Source of the DNA: an uncultured Actinomycetes bacterium
GTDB taxonomy: Bacteria > Actinomycetota > Actinomycetes > Actinomycetales > Bifidobacteriaceae
Direction: 5' to 3'
DNA length: 64,000 nucleotides
Assembly (NCBI GenBank): GCA_900314875.1
Contig: OMWX01000003.1
Location: 248,729-312,728, forward strand
The notes below the pieces were generated by a model that worked only from the letters and a program-made list of their open reading frames with translations, made no database searches and was not told the DNA's origin. Within the stretch, counting starts at the first letter, position 1. Every line of letters begins with the position of its first letter. Positions 33,279 through 43,160 of this stretch are shown here, in pieces. The position numbers and the translations under genes were made by a program.

Positions 33279-34823
33279 TCAGTTTCGCGCGTTGCGAATC
33301 GCATTGCGGTCGATTATTTCCGTATCGGTCTGTTCTTGCGCGTAACTGCTGTCGTAATCGTCGGCATACCCGCCGGCATAAGAGTCAGAATATTCATCCT
33401 GATATTCGCTGTTTTCCGCAGAAGCATTATCATTGTCTGAATTATCGGCATTCTCAGCTTCATCGGAAACATTATTTTCAGAAGCGGCCGACGACTGTCC
33501 TGCCGATCTGTTTCTGTCAGCTTCGCTTCGCGCAGACTCGCTGTCTGCCGTTTCGCCGAAAATTCCGCCGGCGCCCGACGGGTCTCCGAAGCTGGAGACG
33601 AACATTGCGCGAAGCTCGTTAACGCGCGAGGTAATCGTCGATTCTCTCTTCTGCAGTTCGGCTATATGAGTTTCAAGATCGTCAATCTGAGCTCTTGCGG
33701 CTTCCTGCTGCTCTTCAATCTGCTTTTCTGCCTTTTCGCGAGCTTCCTCGAGAAGATTTCTCACTTCTTCCTCGGTCTGCGCTCTTTTATCTTTCGCAAA
33801 TGCTTCCGCTTCATCGCGAACCGTGCGAGCCTTCTCAATCAGCTCGTTCGCTTCAGCTTCGGATTTTTCGCTGCGTTCGCGCAAATCTTCAACAAGCGCG
33901 TTTACTTTTTCAGTCGCTTCCTTCTGCTGCTGAGCAATCGATTCGCGCTGTTCGCGAGCTTCTTCGGCAACTTCGGCAAGCAGACGGGTTTTTTCAGCTT
34001 CCGCGCGATCCATAATCTGACGCGCTCTGTCTTCTGCCGATGAAACGATTTCCTCAGCCTGACGGTTAGCGTCAGACAAAGTTTTGCTTACTTTCTCTCT
34101 TACGGAAGATAATTTCTGATTAGCTTCTTCTAAAGCTGCCTGAATCTGCTTGTTCGATTCGGAACGCTTAGCCTCAATTTCTTCGTCGGTTTCCTTGCGG
34201 CGCTGAGCTATCTGCTCGGAAAACTCGGCTTTCTTTCGCGCGGATTCGCTTTCAAATTCTGCGCGTTCCGCCGCGAGCGCATTATTATGCTCTTCGCGTT
34301 CCGCCGCAAGTTCCATGCGGAGAGTTTCGGTTTTTTCTCTGACTTTCTTTTCGATTGTCGCAGTCATCTGTTCTGCGGAATCGCGCGCGGCCGACGTTAT
34401 GGAATCCGCCTGTTCTTTCGCCTGACGAACGATTTCGCCGGCATGATTTTCAGCCTGAGCCGCAGTGCGCTGAGCGTCCAGCTTGGACTTGTTAATCAGA
34501 GACTCGGCCTGCGCTGCAGCATTGCGTTTGCGTGCCGCCGCATCCTGCTTGGCTCTGTCCAAAAGTTCGCGGCTTGTCTGCTCTGCGGACGCAAGCATTT
34601 TCTGAGCATTAGCTCCCAAATTTGCAAAACTCGATTTTCCGGACTCGACTTTCCTGTCTTTTTCGTTGCGAAGCTGCACTTCAAGCTCAAGAATCTTATT
34701 GTCATATACCTTAATCTGCTCGCGAAGCCGCGTCATCGCTTGTTCGCTGCGTTTCATTTCCTCGTCGACGCGCTCGCGATCGTATCCGCGCAAAACAATC
34801 GGGAATATTTCGTTGTCAGCCAT
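33279..34823 (-). CDS. DivIVA-like coiled-coil protein
   Basis: 514 residues. The N-terminus MADNEIFPIVLRGYDRERVD and the heptad region after it match the DivIVA/GpsB lipid-binding start (FxxxLRGYDxxxVD). A nearly continuous coiled coil spans about 25-400 (Glu/Lys/Ala/Arg-rich, e.g. EEARE and EEVRNLL runs). The last 100 residues are acidic and Ser/Asn/Tyr-rich (SYAGGYADDYDSSYAQEQ). In actinobacteria such proteins mark poles or septa and organise growth. Separate role and exact orthology (DivIVA, Scy or FilP-like) are undecided. Confidence 0.82.
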   Translation of the reverse strand: MADNEIFPIVLRGYDRERVDEEMKRSEQAMTRLREQIKVYDNKILELEVQLRNEKDRKVESGKSSFANLGANAQKMLASAEQTSRELLDRAKQDAAARKRNAAAQAESLINKSKLDAQRTAAQAENHAGEIVRQAKEQADSITSAARDSAEQMTATIEKKVREKTETLRMELAAEREEHNNALAAERAEFESESARKKAEFSEQIAQRRKETDEEIEAKRSESNKQIQAALEEANQKLSSVREKVSKTLSDANRQAEEIVSSAEDRARQIMDRAEAEKTRLLAEVAEEAREQRESIAQQQKEATEKVNALVEDLRERSEKSEAEANELIEKARTVRDEAEAFAKDKRAQTEEEVRNLLEEAREKAEKQIEEQQEAARAQIDDLETHIAELQKRESTITSRVNELRAMFVSSFGDPSGAGGIFGETADSESARSEADRNRSAGQSSAASENNVSDEAENADNSDNDNASAENSEYQDEYSDSYAGGYADDYDSSYAQEQTDTEIIDRNAIRNARN

Positions 34824-34926
34824 ATATGCTCCTGCCTGATTCCGTCCGGAGATTCCGTCGTGATTTTACATAGTGTAAAAAATTATACTAAAGGCTTCAA
34901 ACACAGAAATTCGCTTTAAAAACAAA

Positions 34927-35649
34927 TTATTCGGCTCGCAAAATTCCTTCCGCCGAGTCCTGTCTGCGATAAAAATCGGCAGAAGTCGCGATAACGTTTT
35001 CTATTGCGGATATTATGCATTCTTTCGGAAGCCCTCCCCTGTCGCTGCGATCCTGAACGACCTGCGGAAGACTGACGAAGCCGGCAGTCATGTTTTTATT
35101 TTTCGAAGCAGCGTCGAGAAGCCTGAAAAACAGAGAATTGCAAATGTAGATTCCGGCATCGGAACTTAATGTCGCGGGAATATTGTTTTGAGCAAAGGAA
35201 TTGAGGATTTCATGCAGAGGAATACCCGTCCAGTATGCGGCCGGAGCAGATTCGATAATAGGAGCCGTATTTTCTGACGGATTAATGTCCGCAACAATGC
35301 CGTTTGAAGTTCTTCCCTCCGGCATTCTCCTGTCAGATGTTTTGACGCCGGACTGCGGCATTTCAACGCGGTTCAGAGCGCATCTTTCCAGCGAAATCGA
35401 GCCGGCATTGCGCTTGAAACCCGTTGCGATGACTATCTGAGGTTCTGCTCGGTCAATCGTTTCTTTAAGCACGCTCCAGGCTTTTTCAAAACTCAATGGA
35501 AGAAGCACGGTTGTCAAATCTGCCGAAATATCTTCGGGAAGTCCCGAAATTCCGCGATTTTCCAATGCTTCCACAACAAGGCGCGACGGGTTTTGTCCGG
35601 TATTTTCATACCGTTCGAAACCCGACAAAACAACACTGAAACGACTCAT
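34927..35649 (-). CDS. pcp: Pyroglutamyl-peptidase I-like protein lacking the catalytic His
   Basis: 240 residues of peptidase family C15. Recognisable parts: LSGFERYENTGQNPS at the start, IVIATGFKRNAGSISLERCALN with the catalytic Glu88, and SSDAGIYICNSLFF with the catalytic Cys170. The third triad position, normally His in a GFIHxP motif, reads GFVSLP, with Ser193. The middle (about 98-125) has an extra loop. It follows the ispD-like gene by 27 bp. It may be inactive or altered; the family assignment is good. Confidence 0.8.
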   Translation of the reverse strand: MSRFSVVLSGFERYENTGQNPSRLVVEALENRGISGLPEDISADLTTVLLPLSFEKAWSVLKETIDRAEPQIVIATGFKRNAGSISLERCALNRVEMPQSGVKTSDRRMPEGRTSNGIVADINPSENTAPIIESAPAAYWTGIPLHEILNSFAQNNIPATLSSDAGIYICNSLFFRLLDAASKNKNMTAGFVSLPQVVQDRSDRGGLPKECIISAIENVIATSADFYRRQDSAEGILRAE

Positions 35650-35676
35650 GTTTTTAAGTTTATAAGAAAATCTGTT

Positions 35677-36612
35677 TTATAAAGAAATTTCGCAATGCGA
35701 ATTTTTCTGCAGAATGTTTTGCGCATAGAATTCTGCGGCCGGCAAATCGTCCAAAACAGTGATTTTTATATTCGTTTTCTCGCCGGGAACAATTACTGTA
35801 CGCGCATCAAAGGGTTCAAGCGACTGCGAATTGCGCAAATCGCGGGACATTTCTTTCGCGTGAAGCAGCACGCCGATATCGTCCGTGGGTTTAAAATTTT
35901 CATCCTGCGAAACAATCGAATGAGCATGCTTGATAATCGAAAATGAGAAAGCCTGAGGGGTCTGAGCGCAGAACATTTCGCTGCGATTGGGAACATCGCA
36001 AACATAGGATTCGCCGGCTGTTTCAGATTCGCAGACCGCCGAATTGCTGCGTTTGACAGCGTGAAGCAGCGTATCCGTGGAAGCAACCGCGACTGCCGCA
36101 GCATCGGCGCCGCTTCGAAGAGCGCGAATGCAGCCGTTAATCGATTCCTGAGAAACAAACGGGCGCACGCCGTCATGAAAAAGCACTGCCGACTCTCTGG
36201 GAAGACCGTATTCGTCAAGCAAATCAATCGAATTTCTTACAGAATGGTATCTTTCGATTCCGCCGTCAATAATTGCTTTGACTTTCTTAAAAGAGTATGA
36301 TGAAACGATTTTTTCCGCCTCAGCTCTTACGCGAGAGTTGACGACAAGAATGATATCAGTGACGAAAGCGTTTTTTTCGAATGCTTCCAAAGACCACGCG
36401 ATAACAGGTTTGCCGGCAATCGAAACAAGCTGTTTGGGATTGCGCGGATCGAATCGCGTGCCCAGACCCGCCGCAAGAACTACAGAAACAACGGGAACGC
36501 CGGCCGGAGACTCGCTCGAAGCCGATGAACCCGGCGCCGAAGCATTCCCGGCAGAAGCCCTGATTTTGTCTTCATTGCCGCGCATCTTACCGTCACACAT
36601 CCGTTCAGTCAT
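35677..36612 (-). CDS. ispD: IspD/TarI-family cytidylyltransferase
   Basis: 311 residues. A 35-residue low-complexity N-terminus precedes the nucleotidyltransferase fold. Signatures: VVLAAGLGTRFDPRNPKQL, FHDGVRPFVSQESI and CAQTPQAFSF, followed by TDDIGVL. IspD makes CDP-methylerythritol for isoprenoids; the related TarI makes CDP-ribitol for teichoic acids. The HDGVRPF form and the extended inserts keep TarI-type activity open, and no other MEP gene is in the window. It is upstream of pcp on the same strand. Confidence 0.75.
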   Translation of the reverse strand: MTERMCDGKMRGNEDKIRASAGNASAPGSSASSESPAGVPVVSVVLAAGLGTRFDPRNPKQLVSIAGKPVIAWSLEAFEKNAFVTDIILVVNSRVRAEAEKIVSSYSFKKVKAIIDGGIERYHSVRNSIDLLDEYGLPRESAVLFHDGVRPFVSQESINGCIRALRSGADAAAVAVASTDTLLHAVKRSNSAVCESETAGESYVCDVPNRSEMFCAQTPQAFSFSIIKHAHSIVSQDENFKPTDDIGVLLHAKEMSRDLRNSQSLEPFDARTVIVPGEKTNIKITVLDDLPAAEFYAQNILQKNSHCEISL

Positions 36613-36813
36613 AAAAGAAAGCCTAAATCATTTCTGCAAGCAAAAAATCCGCAAACCGAATTTTTCCGAAAAACATACCGTTAAAAATCTAGTAAAACCG
36701 CCGTACATTTAAGCATAATGGCGTGTTTGCGCCGTTTTCGCAATCTTAAAGCCGACAGCGAAGTCCGCAGTGCGCAAACCATGCGCCTAACGCAAATTTA
36801 AAAAAGCGCGATT

Positions 36814-37830
36814 TCAAGCCGTGCGCATTGCAACCGAAGCCAGAAAACGTCCTTCGCGAGATTTTCCGGACAAAAATGCTCTGCGATGCGAAAACCAAAG
36901 AGGATTTTCAAGCGTGCACATAGGATTTTCCATATCATTCAGCCTGGTTTTCAAGTCCGGACCTTCGCCGTCGCACAGGCACAGACGTTTCAATTCCTCG
37001 TCTTCAGCCAGGTATGCGGTCGCAGCCTTTATTCGCGAAGACGAGTCGATGATATTTTCCTCAGCAATCGAACAGTCGAGAAGAGATGCCTTCGCTGCCG
37101 CCGCAATATCGATGCCCGCGCCGCCGAAACGCGTTTTTGTTCCGGTTCCGGGAAAAATCGACTCAAATCGTTCTGCAACGTCCTGTCCGACTTCATAACA
37201 TTTTCCGCAAATGCCCGGTCCTAAAGTCGCTTTCAGCCTGTTCACGCTTCCGCCGCACTGCTTAATGCGTTCGACGGTTGCTGCGATTATGCCTTTTTCA
37301 AGCCCTCTGCGCCCGCAATGACAGGCTGCGATAATTCCGCTGCCTGCATCGGAAAAAATAACCGGCAGACAGTCGGCCGCAAAAACACCCAACGCACAGC
37401 CTGATTCAGTGCTGTCCGGCTTGCCATCGCAGCCGACATCGCAGCCGACATTGCAGCCGGCATTGCAGCCGATTCCTCCGGCCACGATTCCGTCCGCCTC
37501 GAATTCTTCAATCGCAGATTCTGCAGCTTCTGATCCGGCTTCGGCTTTAATCGCGGCAAGCTCGCTTATATGAACGGCTTTCGCAGAATGAACCTGTTTG
37601 ACAACCGTAACCTCGCAGCCGATGACTTTCGCCAGCCCCGCGCGATTTTTCCTCACTGCAGCCTTGTCATCGCCAGTGCGCAACCCCATGTTCGCAAAAC
37701 AAAAGTCGCCTTGAGACGAACCTCCCAGCCGCGTGGAATAATAAACGGCCGCATTATCGTCAAACGCAATCGGAATCGCGGCAGGCAGCGGCAAAGAATC
37801 AGAATCGGGAGAACAAATCATGCGGCTCAT
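36814..37830 (-). CDS. pgeF: PgeF/YfiH-family (LACC1-like) protein with Cys-Gly insert
   Basis: 338 residues. The family's metal ligands are present: His81 in VVKQVHSAK, Cys154 in FAADCLPVIFSD and His171 in ACHCGRRGLEKG. GPGICGKCYEVGQDV and WFSHRR near the end are also typical. Members act as purine nucleoside phosphorylase/deaminase-like enzymes and in peptidoglycan fidelity (PgeF). Residues 120-136 carry four GCxx tetrapeptides from a 12-nt array, placed between His81 and Cys154 where homologues have a short loop. Its ATG overlaps the stop of the upstream aldo/keto reductase (ATGA). Confidence 0.88.
   Translation of the reverse strand: MSRMICSPDSDSLPLPAAIPIAFDDNAAVYYSTRLGGSSQGDFCFANMGLRTGDDKAAVRKNRAGLAKVIGCEVTVVKQVHSAKAVHISELAAIKAEAGSEAAESAIEEFEADGIVAGGIGCNAGCNVGCDVGCDGKPDSTESGCALGVFAADCLPVIFSDAGSGIIAACHCGRRGLEKGIIAATVERIKQCGGSVNRLKATLGPGICGKCYEVGQDVAERFESIFPGTGTKTRFGGAGIDIAAAAKASLLDCSIAEENIIDSSSRIKAATAYLAEDEELKRLCLCDGEGPDLKTRLNDMENPMCTLENPLWFSHRRAFLSGKSREGRFLASVAMRTA
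37423..37470 (-). repeat. In-frame 12-nt array (4 units) in pgeF
   Basis: Four near-identical 12-nt units, GGCTGCRATGYC-like on the minus strand, encode GCNA, GCNV, GCDV, GCDG. Confidence 0.9.
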
Positions 37831-38693
37831 CCCAGCTTTGCCAGCTCTTCTTCCGTCAATTCGATTTGTCCGGCTTTAAGCGAATCAAGAATCGTCTCAG
37901 GTCTGTGAGCTCCCGGAATTGCAAAAACATGCTCTGCCTTTGCAAGCTCCCACGCAAGCGTAATCTGCTGATAGCTTACGCCTCTCGCGGCTGCGACTTC
38001 GCGGAAAGGGTCAAAAAGACGATCGTCATACGGGTGACGAAATCCTCCCAGCGGAGACCAGCAGACAAAAGCAAGACCGCATTTCTCAGCATATTCAAGC
38101 GTATCCTCGGTTTCTCTGTGAATCGGGGAATACTGGTTTTGCACCGCAATAAAAGATTCGCCCAAAACATCGCGCGCTATATCGATTTGTTCAATGCTCG
38201 CGTTCGAAATGCCGGACTGCCTGGCAACGCCTTCATCGACAAGCTGCTTAATCGCCTCAACCGATTCGCGGTAATCAACCTTCGGGTCAGGACGGTGAAA
38301 ATAAAGCAAATCTATCGCGTCAACACCCAGCGCAAGCGCCGACTGTTTCGCGTTTTTGATAAGTCTTTCAGGCCGTCCGTCAACATCCCACGCTGCTCGG
38401 CCATTCTTAAAAGTTCTGAAATGACCGACTTTGGTGGCGACCGTCACTTCCTCGCAAGGTCCTTTCCAAGCCTGCAAAGCTTCGCGAACCAGCTTTTCTC
38501 CGGTCTGTTCTTCGCCGCCCGACTCATAGTATGCCCAAGCCGTGTCGATATGACGGCAGCCCGCGTCAAGAGCAGCATGAATCGTTTTGATTCCGGTCTG
38601 TTTTCCGAAATTGTTTTCAATCGTCAAAGGCATTTCTCCCTGACCGATTGCAGTTGTTTCGTACGGTCCGAGTTTTCTCATAAGAACAGACAT
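37827..38693 (-). CDS. Aldo/keto reductase
   Basis: 288 residues, NADPH-dependent TIM-barrel oxidoreductase. It has the DAGCRHIDTAWAYYESGGEE start with catalytic Asp and Tyr, TVATKVGH with the catalytic Lys, DLLYFHRPD with the catalytic His, and the GISNAS and AIPGAHRPE cofactor motifs near the end. AAGGGGAG precedes the ATG. The stop overlaps the pgeF start by 4 bp, so they are translationally coupled. The substrate is unknown. Confidence 0.9.
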   Translation of the reverse strand: MSVLMRKLGPYETTAIGQGEMPLTIENNFGKQTGIKTIHAALDAGCRHIDTAWAYYESGGEEQTGEKLVREALQAWKGPCEEVTVATKVGHFRTFKNGRAAWDVDGRPERLIKNAKQSALALGVDAIDLLYFHRPDPKVDYRESVEAIKQLVDEGVARQSGISNASIEQIDIARDVLGESFIAVQNQYSPIHRETEDTLEYAEKCGLAFVCWSPLGGFRHPYDDRLFDPFREVAAARGVSYQQITLAWELAKAEHVFAIPGAHRPETILDSLKAGQIELTEEELAKLG

Positions 38694-38774
38694 TTGCTCC
38701 CCTTAACTTTTCACAGATTCTTATAAAGATTCCTATAAAGACAAATAATATAAGGCGCATGAGATAATAAGAAC

Positions 38775-40133
38775 ATGAACAATGAATCGGGCAAAGAATC
38801 GAAAGAATCAGAAAAATCAGACATCGCAAATAATGCCAAAGCGAATATTTATGCGGACAACGGCGATAAAACGCAAAAAATTTCCGCAGGAAAACACGCT
38901 GCAAATTCGGCAGAATCGAACGAAAAATCAGACAGCGCGAGCAAAGCGGCAATCAATAATGCTTCTGCAAATAATGTTGCAGCAAACGATACTGCAGCCT
39001 CAAACCGGAAGCCGGCAGCAAATGACGTTTCGGATGCAAAGTTGAACGCGAACGCAAAGCCGCGCACAAAAGAGCATTTCGCGCATACATTCAAAAATCC
39101 CGACATTAATTTCGCAAAAAAACAGGCGGAAAAGCTGGCGATTGTTATCGTGACTTACAAGCGCAGAGAATTGCTTCAGGTGCTTTTTGACTCGATTAAG
39201 CAGCTTACCGTCGCGCCTTGGAGAATCATCGTTGTAGACAACGAGAACAGCGATGCAACCCGTTCGGCGGTCATGAATTTCAGCGACGAATTAAACGGAA
39301 AATGGGGACAGGCGGATGCCGATGCGACAGGTTCGCAGCAGCGCGTTATTTATGCTCCTCAGGCTGAAAACCTGGGCGGAGCCGGCGGATTCAGCGCGGG
39401 AGTAAAGACCGCTTACGACTTGGGTGCAGAATGGTTCTGGGTTATGGACGACGATGTTGCGGTCGAACCTGAGGCCATCGAAAAACTTGCCCCTTGGATG
39501 CCTCAATACGAAGCGATTCAGGGAAGCCGCTATGACTACGACGGCGGAGATTTCTACTGGCAGTATAATTTCATCGTTCCTTTGGGAATCCCTAATCCGA
39601 TCGCACCGGCACAATTCGGTCCGCGCAGATATGCAAAAATGAACACGATGTGTTTTGAGGGCGCATTATTCAAACGAAGCATTGTCGAAAAAATCGGTCT
39701 GCCGGATTCACGATTTTTTATTTATTGGGACGATACCATCTACGGATATCTTGCAAGCAAGGTATGCAAGCCGATTGTTATCGCAGATAAAATTATGCGC
39801 AGAACGCGCGTTATAAATAATTGGAATATCGCCGGAATGCGACAGCTTAATTCGACCTCCGACATGAACCGCTACTACATTATGCGCAATCGCGGTCATA
39901 TGGCCAGATATTTCATGGATAACGGCGATTTCCATCCGATGCTTTTCGCATTGGGAACCGCAGCGACGGCCGTAAAAGAACTTATTCGCATTATTGCCGT
40001 AGACAATAAATCATTCTTTTCCGGAATTTCAAATCTTTTCTTCGGCTGGAGAGATTCGCGCGAAATACTTCACGATCCATCTTGGCAGCCCATGCAGCCC
40101 ATGCAGCCCATGAAGTCTTCGCAATCTGCATAA
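38775..40133 (+). CDS. Family 2 glycosyltransferase with long low-complexity N-terminus
   Basis: 452 residues. The GT-A domain starts near 120: LAIVIVTYKRRELLQVLFDS, then IIVVDNENSD, NLGGAGGFSAGV and WFWVMDDDVAVEP with the metal-binding DDD. The order and the GGAGGF motif resemble GlfT-type galactofuranosyltransferases and rhamnosyltransferases of actinobacteria. The first 100 residues are Asn/Ala/Ser/Lys-rich with a pentapeptide-like array (about 58-77), and the end has a QPMQPMQPM repeat. There is no signal peptide; the protein would act at the cytoplasmic face in cell-surface polysaccharide synthesis. The acceptor is unknown. Confidence 0.85.
   Translation: MNNESGKESKESEKSDIANNAKANIYADNGDKTQKISAGKHAANSAESNEKSDSASKAAINNASANNVAANDTAASNRKPAANDVSDAKLNANAKPRTKEHFAHTFKNPDINFAKKQAEKLAIVIVTYKRRELLQVLFDSIKQLTVAPWRIIVVDNENSDATRSAVMNFSDELNGKWGQADADATGSQQRVIYAPQAENLGGAGGFSAGVKTAYDLGAEWFWVMDDDVAVEPEAIEKLAPWMPQYEAIQGSRYDYDGGDFYWQYNFIVPLGIPNPIAPAQFGPRRYAKMNTMCFEGALFKRSIVEKIGLPDSRFFIYWDDTIYGYLASKVCKPIVIADKIMRRTRVINNWNIAGMRQLNSTSDMNRYYIMRNRGHMARYFMDNGDFHPMLFALGTAATAVKELIRIIAVDNKSFFSGISNLFFGWRDSREILHDPSWQPMQPMQPMKSSQSA
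38948..39007 (+). repeat. In-frame 15-nt array (4 units) in the glycosyltransferase N-terminus
   Basis: Diverged units encode AINNA, SANNV, AANDT, AASNR. Confidence 0.6.
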
Positions 40134-40285
40134 TGTGCAATCTGCACAGCCTGTAAAATCTGCATAATTTGCGCAACCTGCTATTCTGCGCAACTTTGCA
40201 TTTAGACGCGTTTGATCGCATTTAAGCGATTTTTAAGCGATTTGTCATAAAGCTGCACAAAAACTCAGACAAAACCGCAGACAGC

Positions 40286-40325
40286 AAAAACCGGAAGACG
40301 GGAATTCCCGTTTTCCGGTTTTCTT
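40286..40325. terminator. Bidirectional terminator between the glycosyltransferase and pnp
   Basis: AAAAACCGGAA (40286-40296) pairs with TTCCGGTTTT (40313-40322), enclosing the inner palindrome CGGGAATTCCCG. A and T runs flank both sides, and the two genes converge here. Confidence 0.85.
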
Positions 40326-40345
40326 ATCTCTAAATCAGCCTTACA

Positions 40346-42895
40346 TCAGTCTTCGAACGGATCGAAGTCGTGACGGATTCTGCGGCGAGGACGCTCAGAA
40401 CGTTCTTCGCGAAGCGAACGATATTCACTGTAAGAATCGTCATTCGAATAACGCGGGTTTTCGCGGCGAGAACGGTTCGAACGATAGTCGTAATCGTCGC
40501 GGGAATGACGCTCATCCCTGTCAAAATCACGGGAACGACGATCATCGCGAGAATAACGATCAAAATCACGATCCCTGCCGAAATCACGTCGAGAATGACG
40601 CTCATCCCTGTCAAAATCGCGAGAACGACGATCATCGCGGTCGTCGCGGCTGTCTCTTACGTTTCTGTTGCCGCGCGCGGATCCGGATTCGCGATTCTCA
40701 AAACCGGGAACAGCCAAAGAAATCTTGCCGTGCTCGTCTACGCCCTGAACAACTACTTCGAGAGTGTCGCCTTCTTTAAGAACGTCTTCAACCGCGTCGA
40801 TACGCTCACCGTTCGCAAGGTTGCGAATTTGTGAAATATGAAGCAGTCCGTCAGTTCCCGGGACAATGTTCACGAACGCTCCGAAACTCGTAATCTTAAC
40901 GACAACGCCGTTATAGGTTTCACCGAGCGCAGGCACGTGCGGATTTGCAATCTGATCAATCATCTGCGCGGCCTTTTCTGCAGAATCGCCGCTTGCAGAA
41001 GCTATGTACACGGTACCGTCATCCTCAATTGTAATTTCGGCTCCGGTATCTTCCTGAATCTTGTTGATAACCTTGCCCTTAGGCCCGATTACTTCGCCAA
41101 TCTTGTCAACCGGAACGGTCATCGTCATAATGCGCGGAGCATACGGACTCATTTCTGCTGGCTCGTCAATGCATTCTTCAATAACTTCAAGAATTGTCGC
41201 ACGAGCCTCACGAGCCTGTTGCAAAGCACCGGCGAGAATGTCTGCCGGAATGCCGTCAAGCTTCGTATCAAGCTGCAAGGCAGTAATAAATTCCGAAGTT
41301 CCCGCCACTTTGAAATCCATGTCGCCGAAAGCGTCTTCCGCGCCGAGAATATCGGTAAGCGTTTTGTAAGTCGGCACACCGTCAACATCGCCTGTAACAA
41401 GTCCCATTGCAATTCCCGCAACAGGCGCCTTAATCGGAACGCCGGCTGCAAGCAGCGACAGAGTCGAAGCGCATACGGAACCCATGGAAGTAGAACCGTT
41501 TGAGCCGATTGCTTCAGAAACCTGGCGAATTGCATAAGGGAACTCTTCGCGACAGGGAAGAACGGGAATCAAGGCGCGTTCCGCAAGAGCACCGTGTCCG
41601 ATTTCACGGCGCTTGGGAGAACCGACACGACCGGTTTCACCTGTCGAATAGGGCGGCATTTCATAATTATGCATATAACGCTTGCTGTTCGGACCGCTCA
41701 GCGAATCGACAAGCTGCTCCATCTTGAGCATATTCAAGGTAGTAACACCCAAAATCTGAGTTTCTCCGCGCTGAAACAGAGCCGACCCGTGTACGCGAGG
41801 AACAATGTCCGCTTCCGCCGAAAGCGTGCGAATATCTTTCAGACCGCGACCGTCGATGCGGTAATCCTGAGTAAGAATTCTGCGGCGAACAATCTGACGC
41901 TGCAATTCTTTAAACGCATTGCCGATCTGTTTTTCTTTCTCATCGTCTTCCATGTCGGAAAACTCGCCGGACAGCGTTTCTCTGACGCATTCTTTGATTT
42001 CGGAAATACGATCCTGACGCGGAAGCTTTTCAGCAATCGAAAGAGCTTCATTGAGATCCTCATGAGCTATTTCGTCAATGCGCGCATAAAGTTCGTCGGT
42101 ATATTCGGGGAAAAGACGGAATTCTCTTGTTTCTTTGGCTGTTGCCTCTTTCAGACGAATCTGCGCTTCACAAATCGTTCTGATAAACGGCTTTGAAGCT
42201 TCGATACCGTCTGCAACAACAGCCTCGTCAGGTTTAATCTGCCCCTCGTCGTAAATAAGAGTCCAGGCATTCTTTCCTGCCCCGGCTTCAATCATTGCAA
42301 TTGCAACGTCTCCGTCATCCGTCACGCGACCTGCAATAACCAGCTCAAAGACGGCGCGTTCCCTTTCAGTCCAACGAGGGAAAGCAACCCACTGACCGTC
42401 GATAAGAGCCATGCGAACTCCCGCAACCGGTCCGGCAAAAGGCAGCCCGGAAATAACGGTCGAAGCAGAAGCGGCGTTCATTGCTATCATGTCATACGCA
42501 TCCTCAGGGTTGAGAGCCAGGACAGTTTCAATAACCTGAACCTCATTGCGAAGTGTATGAGGAAAAAGCGGACGAAGAGGACGATCGATTATGCGGCAAG
42601 CCAGAACAGCTTCCGTCGACGGTCGTCCTTCTCTGCGGAAAAATGATCCGGGAATCTTTCCCGCAGCATACATTTTTTCTTCGACATCAACTGTCAAAGG
42701 GAAAAAGTCATAGTTTTCTTTCGGACTCGATCCTGCGGTGGTTGTCGACAAAATCATCGAATCATCGTCCAAATAAGCGGCTACAGCTCCGTCTGCCTGC
42801 TGAGCCAGTCGTCCGGTTTCAAAACGAAGCGTGCGAACCCCGAATGAACCGTTGTCTATAACAGCCTCTACGGCCTTAATATCAGAACCCTCCAC
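40346..42895 (-). CDS. pnp: Polyribonucleotide nucleotidyltransferase (PNPase)
   Basis: 849 residues from a GTG at 42895 with AGGAG upstream. It degrades RNA 3' to 5' with phosphate. Two RNase PH domains are recognisable ([19 protein letters not shown] with [11 protein letters not shown], and [11 protein letters not shown] with [16 protein letters not shown]), then the KH domain ([20 protein letters not shown]) and the S1 domain ([24 protein letters not shown]). After residue about 745 a roughly 100-residue Arg/Asp/Ser tail follows, with two copies of [15 protein letters not shown]. It lies downstream of rpsO on the same strand. Confidence 0.97.
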   Translation of the reverse strand: MEGSDIKAVEAVIDNGSFGVRTLRFETGRLAQQADGAVAAYLDDDSMILSTTTAGSSPKENYDFFPLTVDVEEKMYAAGKIPGSFFRREGRPSTEAVLACRIIDRPLRPLFPHTLRNEVQVIETVLALNPEDAYDMIAMNAASASTVISGLPFAGPVAGVRMALIDGQWVAFPRWTERERAVFELVIAGRVTDDGDVAIAMIEAGAGKNAWTLIYDEGQIKPDEAVVADGIEASKPFIRTICEAQIRLKEATAKETREFRLFPEYTDELYARIDEIAHEDLNEALSIAEKLPRQDRISEIKECVRETLSGEFSDMEDDEKEKQIGNAFKELQRQIVRRRILTQDYRIDGRGLKDIRTLSAEADIVPRVHGSALFQRGETQILGVTTLNMLKMEQLVDSLSGPNSKRYMHNYEMPPYSTGETGRVGSPKRREIGHGALAERALIPVLPCREEFPYAIRQVSEAIGSNGSTSMGSVCASTLSLLAAGVPIKAPVAGIAMGLVTGDVDGVPTYKTLTDILGAEDAFGDMDFKVAGTSEFITALQLDTKLDGIPADILAGALQQAREARATILEVIEECIDEPAEMSPYAPRIMTMTVPVDKIGEVIGPKGKVINKIQEDTGAEITIEDDGTVYIASASGDSAEKAAQMIDQIANPHVPALGETYNGVVVKITSFGAFVNIVPGTDGLLHISQIRNLANGERIDAVEDVLKEGDTLEVVVQGVDEHGKISLAVPGFENRESGSARGNRNVRDSRDDRDDRRSRDFDRDERHSRRDFGRDRDFDRYSRDDRRSRDFDRDERHSRDDYDYRSNRSRRENPRYSNDDSYSEYRSLREERSERPRRRIRHDFDPFED
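40503..40642 (-). repeat. 90-bp-spaced duplication in the pnp tail
   Basis: A block of about 50 bp encoding [16 protein letters not shown] occurs at 40503-40552 and 40593-40642, with 26 identical bases at the start of both copies. Confidence 0.85.
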
Positions 42896-43121
42896 GAGTT
42901 ACTCCTTACTTTTGTTTATTTTCTTCAATTAATCCTCTGACAAAAATCTTCCCTGTGTCTTTTTCGTATCCTGTTTCGTGTCTATTCCGTCAGCCATGCG
43001 AGCTGTGCTTATGCATCGCTTCCGTTTCTGCTCTTTCATTTCCTGCACATACAGTTTTCAGTCATGCAGCTTCAGCAAATAATTCGATTTTCAAAACCGC
43101 AACAAACACCGACAAGTCAAA

Positions 43122-43153
43122 AAGAGCCCGAACCTTTTCACAGTTCGGGCGGA
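43122..43153 (-). terminator. Rho-independent terminator of rpsO
   Basis: On the minus strand GCCCGAAC (43153-43146), loop, GGTTCGGGC (43137-43129), then TCTTTTT. It is 8 bp past the rpsO stop. Confidence 0.9.
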
Positions 43154-43160
43154 AGTATTC

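Noticed and set aside
37866..38726. 286-codon plus-strand open frame
   Set aside because: Antisense to the aldo/keto reductase gene, with shadow-type composition.
40500..40650. CRISPR-like appearance of repeats in the pnp tail
   Set aside because: The repeats are in frame, encode Arg/Asp dipeptides and lack regular unique spacers; no cas gene is near. No CRISPR array was seen in the window.
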